64,000 bases of DNA, from NCBI GenBank assembly GCA_963771705.1, contig CAVYUP010000002.1, positions 124,001-188,000 of the forward strand, in the 5' to 3' direction. The notes under the pieces are model-generated. The model was not told where the DNA came from. It saw only the letters and a list, made by a program, of their open reading frames with translations, and made no database searches. Both the position numbers and the translations under genes were made by a program. This document shows positions 1 to 9,314 of the stretch, in pieces. The DNA comes from DATFVA01 sp963771705. GTDB taxonomy: Bacteria; Bacteroidota; Ignavibacteria; Ignavibacteriales; Ignavibacteriaceae. Every line of letters begins with the position of its first letter. The first letter of the stretch is position 1.

Positions 1-189
1 ACCTGATGAAATAAAAATATCATAGTCATTCCCCGGTATCTCATCTTTAAACCGTGTCTCAAACACCTTATACTCAAATGCTAATCCATTTCCCATCCTG
101 GTTTCTGAAAGGATGTCCTTTATACAGCGTATCCCTTCATTTGGTTCGTTGTTATATAAATCGATAACTGCTGCTTTAATCGAAGTCAA
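1..189 (-). CDS. Class I glutamine amidotransferase, N-terminal part (cut by window edge)
   Basis: The minus strand reads 63 codons without a stop from a TTG at 189 to the window edge. The TTG follows GGAGAA with about 5 bases spacing, and no ATG lies nearby in frame. The start of the protein contains 'AAVIDLYNNEPNEG' and ends in 'YDIFISSG', the loop that precedes the first conserved glycines of class I glutamine amidotransferases. The catalytic Cys-His-Glu triad would lie beyond the window. It is 31 bases downstream of the carboxylate-amine ligase gene and so probably the last known member of the same operon. In that setting it may supply ammonia or hydrolyse a gamma-glutamyl product; this is inference. 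Confidence 0.7.
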   Translation of the reverse strand, partial: MTSIKAAVIDLYNNEPNEGIRCIKDILSETRMGNGLAFEYKVFETRFKDEIPGNDYDIFISSG

Positions 190-220
190 ATATTCTCCGT
201 TTTTTAGTTCCAATAAATAA

Positions 221-1336
221 TCAATCCAGGTTCAACCCGTGATGAGTTTCGTCAATTATATAATCTACTACGTTTTTGGTGTCATACGATTGTTCCCACA
301 CTTCAAGCTGACGGTCCGCTCCTGTTCCGTTCTCGCATATCTTTTTTATATAGTTAATCTCATTTCGCGACCCAAGTCCATCCACAACATCATCTACAAA
401 CTCCAGAAGTTCATCTATCAGCTTTATCGTGTCCACCTCTGTCTGTTTCCCGAAATCAATCAGCTTTCCCTGTATCCCGTATCTCGCCGCCCGCCATTTG
501 TTCTCCGCAATAAGCGCGCGCCGGTAAAGTCTGAATCCCAGGTTTTGTTTTATAAGTTTATGAAGCTTCGCAACTACCGCCTGCATCAGGGCGGCAAGGG
601 CGATTGTCTCATCAACCCGCATCGGGAGATCGCACACCCTGAATTCGAGCGTTTCAAATATTGGATGAGCCCGGATATCCCACCAGATCTTCTTTGCGTC
701 GTCGATACAATTGGTCTTTATCAGCAGCTTTATATAGTTGTCGTACTCGGAAAGACTGTTGAAATAATCAGGAATCCCTGTCCTTGGAAAGCGGTCGAAT
801 ACCTTGCTCCTGTACGATTTGAATCCTGTGTTCCTCCCCAGCCAGAAAGGAGAGTTAGTTGATAAAGCAAAGATGTGTGGAAGAAAATACCTTACGGCAT
901 TCATAACGTGAATTGCCATTTCACGATCATCTACGCCCACATGCACATGAAGTCCGAAGATAAGGTTCGCTCTCGCGATCTGCTGCATATCCGTAACAAT
1001 TGTTTTGTACCTCGGATGAGAGGTTATCTTCTGGTCTTTCCAGTGCGAGAAGGGATGTGTCCCCGCCGCGGCAATTCTTAAGTTTTTCCTGATAGCAAGT
1101 TTGGCAAGATCGCTCCGAAGCTTTGTAACCTGCTCCCGTGCGTCATGGATGTCCCTGCAGATGTTGGTGCCGACTTCCACAACCGACTGATGCATCTCGG
1201 GCTTAACGTTTTCAGCAAGGATCATCTTCCCGTCTTCCAGTATCTGCTGAATGTGCGAGCGAAGCTCCCGTGATTCAGGGTCTACTATCTGGAACTCCTC
1301 TTCAATTCCTAATGTAAATAATCCCGGCTCAGTCAT
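221..1336 (-). CDS. Carboxylate-amine ligase, GCS2 family (YbdK-like)
   Basis: The 371-residue protein begins 'TLGIEEEFQIVD', the signature of the GCS2 family, whose members join an amine to the gamma-carboxylate of glutamate or a similar acid using ATP. 'FGLHVHVGV' near residue 130 and 'LEFRVCDLPMRVDE' near residue 235 match the nucleotide and metal-binding strands of this family. Length agrees with YbdK-type proteins (about 370). It starts at ATG 1336, 27 bases after the ATP-grasp gene, and is followed by a glutamine amidotransferase. Together these look like an amide- or peptide-forming pathway rather than standard glutathione synthesis. The real substrate cannot be told from sequence. Confidence 0.88.
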   Translation of the reverse strand: MTEPGLFTLGIEEEFQIVDPESRELRSHIQQILEDGKMILAENVKPEMHQSVVEVGTNICRDIHDAREQVTKLRSDLAKLAIRKNLRIAAAGTHPFSHWKDQKITSHPRYKTIVTDMQQIARANLIFGLHVHVGVDDREMAIHVMNAVRYFLPHIFALSTNSPFWLGRNTGFKSYRSKVFDRFPRTGIPDYFNSLSEYDNYIKLLIKTNCIDDAKKIWWDIRAHPIFETLEFRVCDLPMRVDETIALAALMQAVVAKLHKLIKQNLGFRLYRRALIAENKWRAARYGIQGKLIDFGKQTEVDTIKLIDELLEFVDDVVDGLGSRNEINYIKKICENGTGADRQLEVWEQSYDTKNVVDYIIDETHHGLNLD

Positions 1337-1363
1337 ATTTTATTTTTTTCGGTTAACAAAATA

Positions 1364-2320
1364 TCATTTCAGACTTTTATCATTAACGAACGAATTCATA
1401 AAATCCCCCCACGTAAGGTTATTCTTACCGGGCTTATGTTCTTTAGCCTTCCTTATTGCCATATTAGCCGAAGCTTCTACTATCCACTCAAAATTTTCTT
1501 CACCTACAGAGTTAATATCCGCATCGGGTGCGGGATTACAGAAATCAATGGCATAAGGAACTCCTTCACGCATCGCTATTTCAACGGTATTAAAATCATA
1601 TCCAAGCGCCCTGTTTATAGTCAGTACAGCTTCCTCTATCTGTTTAAGAACCTTCTTCTCAGCCTGCAGCCCGCCTTTTACATAACGTAGATGATGAGGC
1701 TGCCTTGGATCATACTGCATTATGTGAACTTCATTCCTATCAAGACAGTAACACCTGTAATAAGTATCAAAAATTATTTCTTCCTGAAGCATCATAACCA
1801 GCTGTCCGGTTTCATTGTATGCCTTAAAGAAGTCATCAGCATTGTTCAGCTTATAAACATTCTTCCATCCGCCGCCGGCAAAAGGTTTAAAGTAGGCGGG
1901 GAAGCCTGTATACTTGAACATGCCTTCCCAGTCAAGCGGATAGGCAAGGTTCCGGAATGAGTTCTCATTTGTGTCTGCCGGATGCTGGTTGGAAGGAAGA
2001 AGAACAGTTTTGGGTACCGCTATATTAAGTTTGGTCATTAAAGCGTTATTGAAAAACTTATCGTCGGCTGTCCACCAGAAAGGATTATTTATCACCGCCG
2101 CCCCCGATAGTGCGGCGTTTTTCAGATACGCGCGGTAGAAAGGAACATCCTGCGAGATGCGGTCTATAATTACATCATATCCGCAGTTCTCTCCCTGTTC
2201 TACCTTATCTATTTTTACAAATTCTGCTTTAATTCCGGGTTCTTTCCTGGAGTTTACTCTTTCCACAAAAGCCGGAGGATACGTGTTCTCCTGGCCGAAA
2301 AGAATTCCTATTTTCTTCAT
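1364..2320 (-). CDS. ATP-grasp domain ligase
   Basis: The 318-residue protein has an N-terminal Rossmann-like pre-ATP-grasp part ('KKIGILFGQENTYPPAF') and an ATP-grasp core. Visible core pieces are 'YPLDWEGMFKYTGFPAYFKPFAGGGWKNVYKLNN' as separate conserved blocks around a lysine and a glycine-rich loop, 'VMMLQEEI' before the adenine pocket, and 'EIAMREGVPYAIDFCNPAPDAD' with the acidic and Asn residues that bind magnesium. Such enzymes form acyl-phosphates and couple them to amines. It sits between a GCS2 ligase and an esterase, all on the minus strand with short gaps, so the two ligases probably act in sequence. Product unknown. Confidence 0.82.
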   Translation of the reverse strand: MKKIGILFGQENTYPPAFVERVNSRKEPGIKAEFVKIDKVEQGENCGYDVIIDRISQDVPFYRAYLKNAALSGAAVINNPFWWTADDKFFNNALMTKLNIAVPKTVLLPSNQHPADTNENSFRNLAYPLDWEGMFKYTGFPAYFKPFAGGGWKNVYKLNNADDFFKAYNETGQLVMMLQEEIIFDTYYRCYCLDRNEVHIMQYDPRQPHHLRYVKGGLQAEKKVLKQIEEAVLTINRALGYDFNTVEIAMREGVPYAIDFCNPAPDADINSVGEENFEWIVEASANMAIRKAKEHKPGKNNLTWGDFMNSFVNDKSLK

Positions 2321-2410
2321 AGAAATCTGCCTGCGAGTTTAGGATGAAAAATTGAAATGTTCTAAAATTGAAATTAAACTAACTAATCTTAAAATGAATT
2401 ACAATCCGTA

Positions 2411-3145
2411 CTAGTTGAATTCGGGGACACGGATTTGCGAAAGGTAAGTCGGAAACATCTCTCGCCACCACGGCCAGTCGTGCCCGGCCCCTTGCCTTAT
2501 GTCAAGCCAGTGCCTAATTCCTTTAGTATTGAGGATATTTGAGAGATTAACGTTTTCCTGAAGGCACATGTCCTGGTCGCCTGTTCCCAGCGCAATACCC
2601 ATATTCCTTATTCTGCTCAGGTACCATTCGTCATTCAGGTTCGGCAGATAATCGGGTGGATTGTTGAAATAGCAGTTGTCGTCGTAATAGCCCATAATAA
2701 ACTGCCTGATGTCATAAGCGCCGCCCATACAAAAAAGGTAGCTTACCAGATCCGGGTGACGAAATGCGATGTTGGCGGCATGGTACGCCCCGAAGCTTGC
2801 GCCGGCAAGGGCTACTTTGCTGTAGCCGGAATCGTGCTTGGCGTATTCAATAATATCGTTGAGAATTACATTCTCATATCCGTTGTGGGTTTTAACTCTG
2901 TCGGCAGGACTGATGGAATAATTGTACCAGCTGTCGGGATCTACGCTGTCGGGACAATAGATCTTAACGTGTCCTGCTTCTATCAGATGTGAAACGGAAT
3001 CGATAAGACCGAAATCCTTGAGTTCATAATATCTCGCGCGTGAAGTGGGGAAGGCGATTACTGGGTATCCGGCATGACCAAATTCCAGTAGTTCAAATTC
3101 ACGGCTCAGGTAGTTGGTGTACCATTTATGATATGCTTCTTTCAA
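2411..3145 (-). CDS. Esterase, alpha/beta hydrolase fold
   Basis: The 244-residue protein carries the nucleophile elbow 'GASFGAYHA' (G-x-S-x-G) around residue 115, preceded by the strand 'YSKVALA', and a candidate histidine in 'GAGHDWPWW' near the C-terminus, matching the putative esterase (esterase D/mycolyltransferase-like) family. No signal peptide is visible, so it is probably cytoplasmic. The start is a TTG at 3145, with no in-frame ATG close by and only a weak ribosome-binding site, so the exact start is uncertain. This esterase type often neighbours GCS2 and ATP-grasp ligase genes, as it does here; its substrate is unknown. Confidence 0.8.
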   Translation of the reverse strand: MKEAYHKWYTNYLSREFELLEFGHAGYPVIAFPTSRARYYELKDFGLIDSVSHLIEAGHVKIYCPDSVDPDSWYNYSISPADRVKTHNGYENVILNDIIEYAKHDSGYSKVALAGASFGAYHAANIAFRHPDLVSYLFCMGGAYDIRQFIMGYYDDNCYFNNPPDYLPNLNDEWYLSRIRNMGIALGTGDQDMCLQENVNLSNILNTKGIRHWLDIRQGAGHDWPWWREMFPTYLSQIRVPEFN

Positions 3146-3267
3146 GTTTGTCCGGCTCAGCTTGTGGTTGGAATAGTCTTTTACTTCATAAGTTTATTGG
3201 CTCCAAATATATGAAATATAGATTTGAAAGCAACCTTAATTCTGGGATGGAAAACTTCTGAATTCTC

Positions 3268-4491
3268 TCATTTCTTCAGCTTAAAGTTAGTCTCGAAAGA
3301 ATTAATCAGGTCGAGATATTTTTCAAGGTAGTTGGGCAGAAGGTAGTTCTTTTTAACAGAATCCTGCGCCTTCTTCCCCATACTTTTCCTCAACTTTTTA
3401 TCCTTCAGCAGCTTAACTATCTTTTCAGCCGTTTCCTCAATCGATGATACAAGATACCCGTTCTCACCGTCTTTTATCTGGTACCGGATCCCCCCTACGT
3501 TTCCGCCGATAACAGGAGTTCCTTTCCACATTGCTTCAGTTACAGTTAAACCGAATCCTTCCCGTTTGGATTTCTGCAGTATAATAGCTGATTTTCTCTG
3601 TAGTGCGTTTACAAGCGCTGTATCCTGCTTGCTTAAAATTATTATCCGGTCTTCTTTATGCTTCAGCATTGAATGATAAACGTGCTCTCCTTCAGGATCA
3701 TCGGTGGCAACGTTGCCCAGCAATACAAGGGTAGCGTCAACTTCTTTTCTTGCTTGTTTGAAGGCCTTAATTACTCCTTCCGGGTCCTTCCACTTATCGA
3801 AACGGGAAACCTGGGCCACAATGGGGAGGTCTGTTGGAATGTCATAATGCGAAAGCCTCTCATTTACCTCATCTTCACTCATTTCTTTGTTGGTTAATGA
3901 AAAGGGATTTATCGCCGGCTGAAAAAATACCTGTGGAGTATCCAGTTTCTGCTTGTAATCCTTTAGAGTGTAAATCACTACGTCATAGGCTTCAACGAAG
4001 CGCTTTAAATAATTCCATAATTCCATATTGGGCTGGGTTAGGTCGATGTGACAGCGCCATATCCATGGACCTCGTTTTGTATAGTGCTCAATCATCGGCA
4101 GAGGCTGTGGATCGTGAATTATTACAACATCATGCTTCAGATGATTACGAATCGCGTTTTCGGCGATTACCTGCTCGTATATATCCTTTTTTGTCTTGGA
4201 GAGATTTATTTCTGCTCCCTGCAGGGCATTATGCATTTTTTTTGTAACGCTGAAGAAATCCGGTGATCCCTGAATGGTTCGCCATCCGGTTTCAATCCCA
4301 ACGTTATTAAACAGGAGAACCAGCGACGACAGCAGCTGTGCAACTCCTCCTCCATAAAAGGTGGAGTTTATGCATACTACGTGCCTGTCCTGTAAAGGCC
4401 GGGCTTTGTTGTGTATTCTTTCAATTGCTTCTGAACCAATATATTTTTCGTATTCTTCAAGGTTAGTATCATTCCTTTTTATTTTTGCCAT
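3268..4491 (-). CDS. treT: Glycosyltransferase family 4, TreT-like trehalose synthase
   Basis: The protein (about 407 residues) resembles trehalose glycosyltransferring synthase TreT, a GT4 enzyme that links a nucleotide-activated glucose with glucose to make trehalose. Typical blocks are 'INSTFYGGGVAQLL' near residue 45, 'WRTIQGSPDFFSVTKKMHNALQG' split over the first domain, 'VAQVSRFDKWKDP' opening the second Rossmann domain, and 'QKSKREGFGLTVTEAMWKGTPVIGG', the GT4 donor-sugar motif with E-x7-E. ATG 4491 was preferred over a TTG two codons upstream because AGAG lies at suitable spacing. It precedes the esterase and ligase genes on the same strand, gap 122 bases, so it may share transcripts with them. 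Confidence 0.8.
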   Translation of the reverse strand: MAKIKRNDTNLEEYEKYIGSEAIERIHNKARPLQDRHVVCINSTFYGGGVAQLLSSLVLLFNNVGIETGWRTIQGSPDFFSVTKKMHNALQGAEINLSKTKKDIYEQVIAENAIRNHLKHDVVIIHDPQPLPMIEHYTKRGPWIWRCHIDLTQPNMELWNYLKRFVEAYDVVIYTLKDYKQKLDTPQVFFQPAINPFSLTNKEMSEDEVNERLSHYDIPTDLPIVAQVSRFDKWKDPEGVIKAFKQARKEVDATLVLLGNVATDDPEGEHVYHSMLKHKEDRIIILSKQDTALVNALQRKSAIILQKSKREGFGLTVTEAMWKGTPVIGGNVGGIRYQIKDGENGYLVSSIEETAEKIVKLLKDKKLRKSMGKKAQDSVKKNYLLPNYLEKYLDLINSFETNFKLKK

Positions 4492-4886
4492 ATTCAACTC
4501 TGATTTTGCTTAATTGTTTATTAATAAAATACTTATGAGAATGACAAATCCAATTTTTAAATGTTAGCTGAAAAGGTAATTGCGCATTATCACAATAAAA
4601 GAGGGTTCGTCTTTATCCCCCTGTTAACCCCCAGTAAAGACGATTCAAACACGGTTCAACTCATATTTCGGGGCTATTTTGTTGAAATAATTAAAGAAAG
4701 GTTGAATTTTCATCAATATTGAAAGGACTTCTCAAGGAGAATGTCAAACCCAATTCGCTGCAGATAGTTTGATTTTTTTTAACCGTAATCAGAACAGGAA
4801 TAACTCTGATATAAGCCGGTACAAAATTCAGATCAAAATTACTAAATCTTTCTCCGGATGTCCAGTATGATTACTAAGTTGCGTAT
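4492..4886. other. Intergenic region with a 9-bp inverted repeat
   Basis: No coding region is supported in these 395 bases between aroF and the treT-like gene. A perfect 9-bp inverted repeat, TCGTCTTTA (4607-4615) and TAAAGACGA (4635-4643), encloses a C-rich 19-base loop about 115-150 bases upstream of the treT-like start. There is no T-tract after it on either strand, so it is not a convincing terminator; it could be an operator or mRNA structure. Confidence 0.35.
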
Positions 4887-5903
4887 TTAGCAGATCTTAC
4901 GGCCGATTACTTCAGCAATTGCGCGAATCTGCTTCATAAGCACAGTAAAATCTTGCGGTAAAATAGCTTGAGGCCCGTCAGATAAAGCATTTTCCGGGTC
5001 GTGGTGAACTTCAATCATCAGTGCGTCACATCCGGCTGCAACTGCTGCTCGCGCCATAGGCAGCACTTTATCCCTCATACCGGTTGCATGGGATGGATCT
5101 GCCACAACAGGGAGGTGACTTCTTTTATGAATTACCGGGATAGCCGATAGATCAAAGGTGTTGCGTGTATTGGTCTCAAAAGTTCGTATGCCGCGTTCAC
5201 ATAACATCACCTGATCATTTCCGTTTACCAGGATGTACTCGGCCGACATCAGCAGGTCATCAATGGTTGCCGCAAGTCCTCTTTTCAGCATAACTGGTTT
5301 CGAGGCTTTCCCTATTTCCCTTAATAACGAAAAATTCTGCATATTCCGTGCTCCAACCTGGAATATGTCAGTGTATTGCTCAACTAAAGGTATATGGTTG
5401 ATCTCAAGAACCTCGGTAATCATAAGAAGATTATTCTCATCGGCGGCTTTACGCATCATCTTCAATCCCTCTTCACCCAGTCCCTGAAACGAGTAGGGTG
5501 ATGTTCTGGGCTTAAATGCTCCGCCTCTTAATATTTTCGCCCCTGATTTCGCAACAATTTCAGCCAGCCTGAATATCTGATCTTCATTCTCTACGGAGCA
5601 GGGACCAGCAATTACAATAACTTCATTTCCGCCTATCTCAACATCTTTTACTTTAAGTATGGTATCCTCTTTTTTGTAGGTTCTGCTTGCGAGCTTAAAG
5701 GGTTCCGTTATCCTGAAAACATCTGTCACACCATCTAATATCTTAACTTTCCTGATGTCAAATTCAGGCCTTACTCCAATGGCACCCAGTACGATCTGTT
5801 CGTTGCCGGTAGATTTATGGACGGAAAATCCGAAATCTTCAAGGTGTTTGATGACATTTTCTAACTGAGAATCAGTAACGTTTTTTTCCAGTACTACAAC
5901 CAC
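4887..5903 (-). CDS. aroF: 3-deoxy-7-phosphoheptulonate synthase (DAHP synthase)
   Basis: This enzyme condenses phosphoenolpyruvate and erythrose 4-phosphate in the first step of the shikimate pathway. The 338-residue protein has the N-terminal ferredoxin-like regulatory domain of the AroF/AroA(beta) type (about residues 1-70, 'MVVVLEKNVTDSQLENVIKH') and the KDO8P-synthase-like barrel with 'IAGPCSVEN', 'LRGGAFKPRTSPYSFQG', 'MLKRGLAATIDDLLMSAEYI' and 'PVVADPSHATG'. Length is normal for the family. The start is a GTG at 5903 preceded by GGAG at 6 bases. It lies 19 bases after the DUF1684 gene in a mutS operon. The shikimate gene aroE is also in this window at 52058. Confidence 0.95.
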   Translation of the reverse strand: MVVVLEKNVTDSQLENVIKHLEDFGFSVHKSTGNEQIVLGAIGVRPEFDIRKVKILDGVTDVFRITEPFKLASRTYKKEDTILKVKDVEIGGNEVIVIAGPCSVENEDQIFRLAEIVAKSGAKILRGGAFKPRTSPYSFQGLGEEGLKMMRKAADENNLLMITEVLEINHIPLVEQYTDIFQVGARNMQNFSLLREIGKASKPVMLKRGLAATIDDLLMSAEYILVNGNDQVMLCERGIRTFETNTRNTFDLSAIPVIHKRSHLPVVADPSHATGMRDKVLPMARAAVAAGCDALMIEVHHDPENALSDGPQAILPQDFTVLMKQIRAIAEVIGRKIC

Positions 5904-5922
5904 TTATTACTCCGAAATCAGC

Positions 5923-6537
5923 TTAGTGAAATTTTTTCTCTCCGGCAGTTACCGCGAGGTCAATATGATCCTCTTTGGTAGGAATGGCACACGAATACTT
6001 TGCACTGTATGCGCAGTAGGGATTATAAGCCAGGTTGAAATCGACAGTGTAAACATAATTACTATCGGTGTTTATATCAAAATCTATGTAACGCCCAACA
6101 CCATAAGTCTCGTCCCCGGTTGTTTTGTCCGTAAACCAGATGCTGTAATATTCCTCTCCGCTGGCTGAGGTTCCTTTGTACACATTTACCTTATATGGGT
6201 GGTTTTTATAGTCGAAGGTAACATAGCCGTACCTTACCGCCTTTCGCTCCTCTCCCTTGGTCCCATAAACAGTGATGGTATCTTTTGAAGGGTATTCAAA
6301 AAGTCTGCTTTTGAATACAAATGCGGGATCCACATCATAATAGTTCAGGGGTTCAAAATTTATTGTTGTATCCTGGTTGAATGGTGAGTCGGGATTGTTC
6401 TTCATATAGTCATTTTTTTCATTTCTGTACTGCTCAACTTCTTTTATATACTGCTTCTCTTCAACTGTCCCTTTCTCTCCGCAGGAATAAAACAATACTG
6501 TAAAGGAAATAATTCCCAATAATATTAGTGATCTCAT
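5923..6537 (-). CDS. DUF1684-containing lipoprotein
   Basis: The 204-residue protein starts with a lipoprotein signal peptide ending in 'LFYSCGEKG', with Cys19 as the expected lipidation site. The C-terminal half matches DUF1684: 'VGRYIDFDINTDSNY', 'VDFNLAYNPYCAYSAKYSCAIP' and 'AVTAGEKKFH'. The function of DUF1684 is unknown; the conserved 'NPYCAYS..YSCAIP' cysteines suggest a structural or redox role, which is inference. The ATG overlaps the mutS stop codon by four bases (ATGA), so translation is probably coupled to mutS, and aroF follows at once. Confidence 0.85.
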   Translation of the reverse strand: MRSLILLGIISFTVLFYSCGEKGTVEEKQYIKEVEQYRNEKNDYMKNNPDSPFNQDTTINFEPLNYYDVDPAFVFKSRLFEYPSKDTITVYGTKGEERKAVRYGYVTFDYKNHPYKVNVYKGTSASGEEYYSIWFTDKTTGDETYGVGRYIDFDINTDSNYVYTVDFNLAYNPYCAYSAKYSCAIPTKEDHIDLAVTAGEKKFH

Positions 6538-9152
6538 TGTGTTTTCTCTTTAACTTTTTTCTTTAATTCGCTCAGCTTATTAAGTGCTTCAAGAGGAGTA
6601 AGATTGTTTATTTCGATGTCCTCTATCTCTGTCCTTATTTTATCTTCCCTCATCTCAAAAAGACTTATCTGAAGGTCATCCTTCTGCTTCAGCTTCTTTA
6701 ATTTCTCTTTTTTCTCTTCATAGGGAGTCAGCTCCTTGCTTTCAAGGTTCTGCAGTACTTCCTTTGCCCGGTTGGTTACGTATACCGGTAGTCCTGCCAT
6801 CTGTCCTACCTGGATCCCGTAGCTGTGATCGGCTCTGCCGGGATTAACTTTATGAAGAAAGATAACCTTGTCATCGTACTCCCTTACTTCAACCTTGTAA
6901 TTTTTTATACGAGGATAAATCTCCGCCATCTCGTTCAACTCGTGGTAATGAGTGGCAAATAAAGTTTTTGCCGAAAGCTGAGGATTTTCGTGAAGATATT
7001 CTGTTATCGCCCACGCTATCGATATACCGTCAAAAGTGCTGGTGCCTCTGCCGATCTCGTCCAGAAGTATAAGGCTTCTCGAAGTTGCATTGTTTAAAAT
7101 ATTTGCGGCTTCCTGCATTTCAACCAAAAAGGTGCTTTCCCCGGCTGAAATGTTATCGCTAGCACCAACACGTGTAAAAATGCGGTCTGTCAAACCGATA
7201 TGAGCCTCTTTTGCGGGAACAAAAGATCCGATCTGCGCAAGTAGAACGATTAGTCCCAGCTGACGGAGGTAAACTGATTTGCCTGCCATATTGGGACCGG
7301 TTAGAATAATAATCTGATCGGTTTCGTTATCGATCCGGCAGGAATTGGGAGTATACTTTTCACCCGGCGGAAGTATCTGCTCAACTACAGGATGCCGCCC
7401 GTCGGTAATTTCAATTTTGGTCCCCTCATCAAGCACCGGTTTAGTATAATGATATTCATCAGCGCATTGGGCAAATGAAAGGAAGCAGTCAAGCATAGCA
7501 ATCATCCGTGCGTTCTGCTGAATGTTTTCTGCTTCATCGGCTGTAGTTAATCTTATCTCATTGAATAGCTGCGACTCCAGCTCGTAAATCTTCTCTTCTG
7601 CATTCAGTATTTTATCTTCATAGGTCTTCAGCTCGGGAGTAATATACCTTTCGGAATTTACCAGCGTCTGCTTTCTTATATAATTTTCGGGGATCTTTTC
7701 TTTATGCGCATTACTTACTTCAATATAATATCCGAAAACCTTATTATAATTAACTTTAAGAGATGAGATACCATTTCTTTCCCGTTCACTCTTCTGCAGG
7801 TTGGCAATCCAGTCTTTTCCGTGTAGTGAAATATCCCGCAGTTCATCAAGCTCGATGCTGAAGCCCGCTTTTATCACTCCTCCGTCGGCTATGCTTAGAG
7901 GCGGACTATCAACTATTGATTTATCTATCGTCTCTATCAGCTTCTCCAGGGGAAGCAGTTTATCGTTCAGTTGAACAAGTGTATCTGCATTTGTATCATT
8001 CAATAATGTCTTAAGCAGAGGAACTTTCTTCAGTGAAGATTTCAGCGCAACCATCTCTCTCGGGTTTGCGCGTCCGGTGCATACTTTGGATATAAGCCTT
8101 TCAAGGTCGCCTATTTCTTTCAGTTCGCCGAAAAGTTTTCTCCTTAACGTCTTCTTTTTAAGCAGCTCATTTACGCTTTCCTGCCTTTTCAGAACAGGCT
8201 CAAGCTGAATCAGGGGAGCGGTTATCCATTTTTTAAGCAGCCTTCCGCCCATTGCAGTTTCAGTTTTATCGAGTATCGCAATTAAAGAACCCTCGCGGCC
8301 TCCGTCCTGCATCGAATAAGTAATCTCAAGGTTCCTTTTTGTGGAATAATCCAGCGCCATATACTCGGAAGGATTATAAACAGAAACTTTATTAAGATGC
8401 GAGAGGTTGGCCTTTTGTGTCTCCTGCAGGTAATTAAGCACAGCTCCGCAGGAGATAATACCGGCGGTTAATCTTTCTACACCAAATCCCTTCAGGTTAA
8501 CAGTTTTAAACTGCATCAGCAGAAGATCTTTTGCGTACTCGAAATTGAATATCCAGTCATCCAGTTTCGTAATCCTTATGGTAGGATTAATCTTATGAAC
8601 CAGCTTTGTAATCTCGTCTTTATCTTTTTTCTGAACAAGGATTTCAGCGGGTGAGATTGATTCAACTTGCTGTCCTATTAAAGCAACAGCGATCTCAAAT
8701 GTATAAAACTCTCCCGTGGAAATATCGCAGAATGACATTCCCGCAAAGTCATCCTTTTTATAGATCGACAGCAGGTAGTTGTTCTTTTTGTGATCGAGTA
8801 ATTTATCAGACAATGTTACACCGGGAGTAACAACCTCAATAACCTCCCGTTTTACTATTCCTTTTGCGAACTTGGGATTCTCTACCTGCTCGCATACAGC
8901 TACCCGGTATCCCGCACGTACAAGTTTCGGCAGGTAAGTATCAATAGCGTGGTGGGGGAAACCCGCAAGCGGAACATCCTCAGCAGCACCATTCGCCCTT
9001 TTGGTAAGGGTAATACCAAGAACCTTCGAAGCAGTCTTCGCGTCCTGATCGAAAGTCTCAAAGAAATCCCCGATCCTGAATAACAGAATTGTATCAGGAT
9101 TGGCTTCCTTGACCTTATAATACTGAGTCATTAAGGGGGTTTGTTGCTGCAT
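6534..9152 (-). CDS. mutS: DNA mismatch repair protein MutS
   Basis: This is the mismatch-recognising ATPase of methyl-independent or general mismatch repair. The 872-residue protein has the full domain set: the N-terminal mismatch-binding domain with 'GDFFETFDQDA' (the Phe-x-Glu wedge motif F-F-E), connector, lever and clamp domains, then the ATPase with Walker A 'TGPNMAGKSVYLRQ', Walker B and D-loop 'LILLDEIGRGTSTFDG' and 'FATHYHEL'. Length is typical of MutS1. It starts at ATG 9152 and overlaps the next gene by four bases, heading an operon with a DUF1684 lipoprotein and aroF. No mutL is seen nearby. Confidence 0.97.
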   Translation of the reverse strand: MQQQTPLMTQYYKVKEANPDTILLFRIGDFFETFDQDAKTASKVLGITLTKRANGAAEDVPLAGFPHHAIDTYLPKLVRAGYRVAVCEQVENPKFAKGIVKREVIEVVTPGVTLSDKLLDHKKNNYLLSIYKKDDFAGMSFCDISTGEFYTFEIAVALIGQQVESISPAEILVQKKDKDEITKLVHKINPTIRITKLDDWIFNFEYAKDLLLMQFKTVNLKGFGVERLTAGIISCGAVLNYLQETQKANLSHLNKVSVYNPSEYMALDYSTKRNLEITYSMQDGGREGSLIAILDKTETAMGGRLLKKWITAPLIQLEPVLKRQESVNELLKKKTLRRKLFGELKEIGDLERLISKVCTGRANPREMVALKSSLKKVPLLKTLLNDTNADTLVQLNDKLLPLEKLIETIDKSIVDSPPLSIADGGVIKAGFSIELDELRDISLHGKDWIANLQKSERERNGISSLKVNYNKVFGYYIEVSNAHKEKIPENYIRKQTLVNSERYITPELKTYEDKILNAEEKIYELESQLFNEIRLTTADEAENIQQNARMIAMLDCFLSFAQCADEYHYTKPVLDEGTKIEITDGRHPVVEQILPPGEKYTPNSCRIDNETDQIIILTGPNMAGKSVYLRQLGLIVLLAQIGSFVPAKEAHIGLTDRIFTRVGASDNISAGESTFLVEMQEAANILNNATSRSLILLDEIGRGTSTFDGISIAWAITEYLHENPQLSAKTLFATHYHELNEMAEIYPRIKNYKVEVREYDDKVIFLHKVNPGRADHSYGIQVGQMAGLPVYVTNRAKEVLQNLESKELTPYEEKKEKLKKLKQKDDLQISLFEMREDKIRTEIEDIEINNLTPLEALNKLSELKKKVKEKTQ

Positions 9153-9314
9153 ATACCAAATAATTTAAAAAATTAAAATATCTTAAACGAGCTAGAATAT
9201 CAATTTATTTAGTAATGAAGGTTGGCTTTCTCTAAGTTCTTCAAATTTCCATTTTCAAGGGGTCCTGTTGCCATTAAAGCAATAATATTTTAATATAAGC
9301 AGTAAATACAGTAG

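Noticed and set aside
239..862. A 207-residue open frame antisense to the carboxylate-amine ligase gene.
   Set aside because: It is the mirror of a clear family member on the other strand and has no homology-like motifs or ribosome-binding site.
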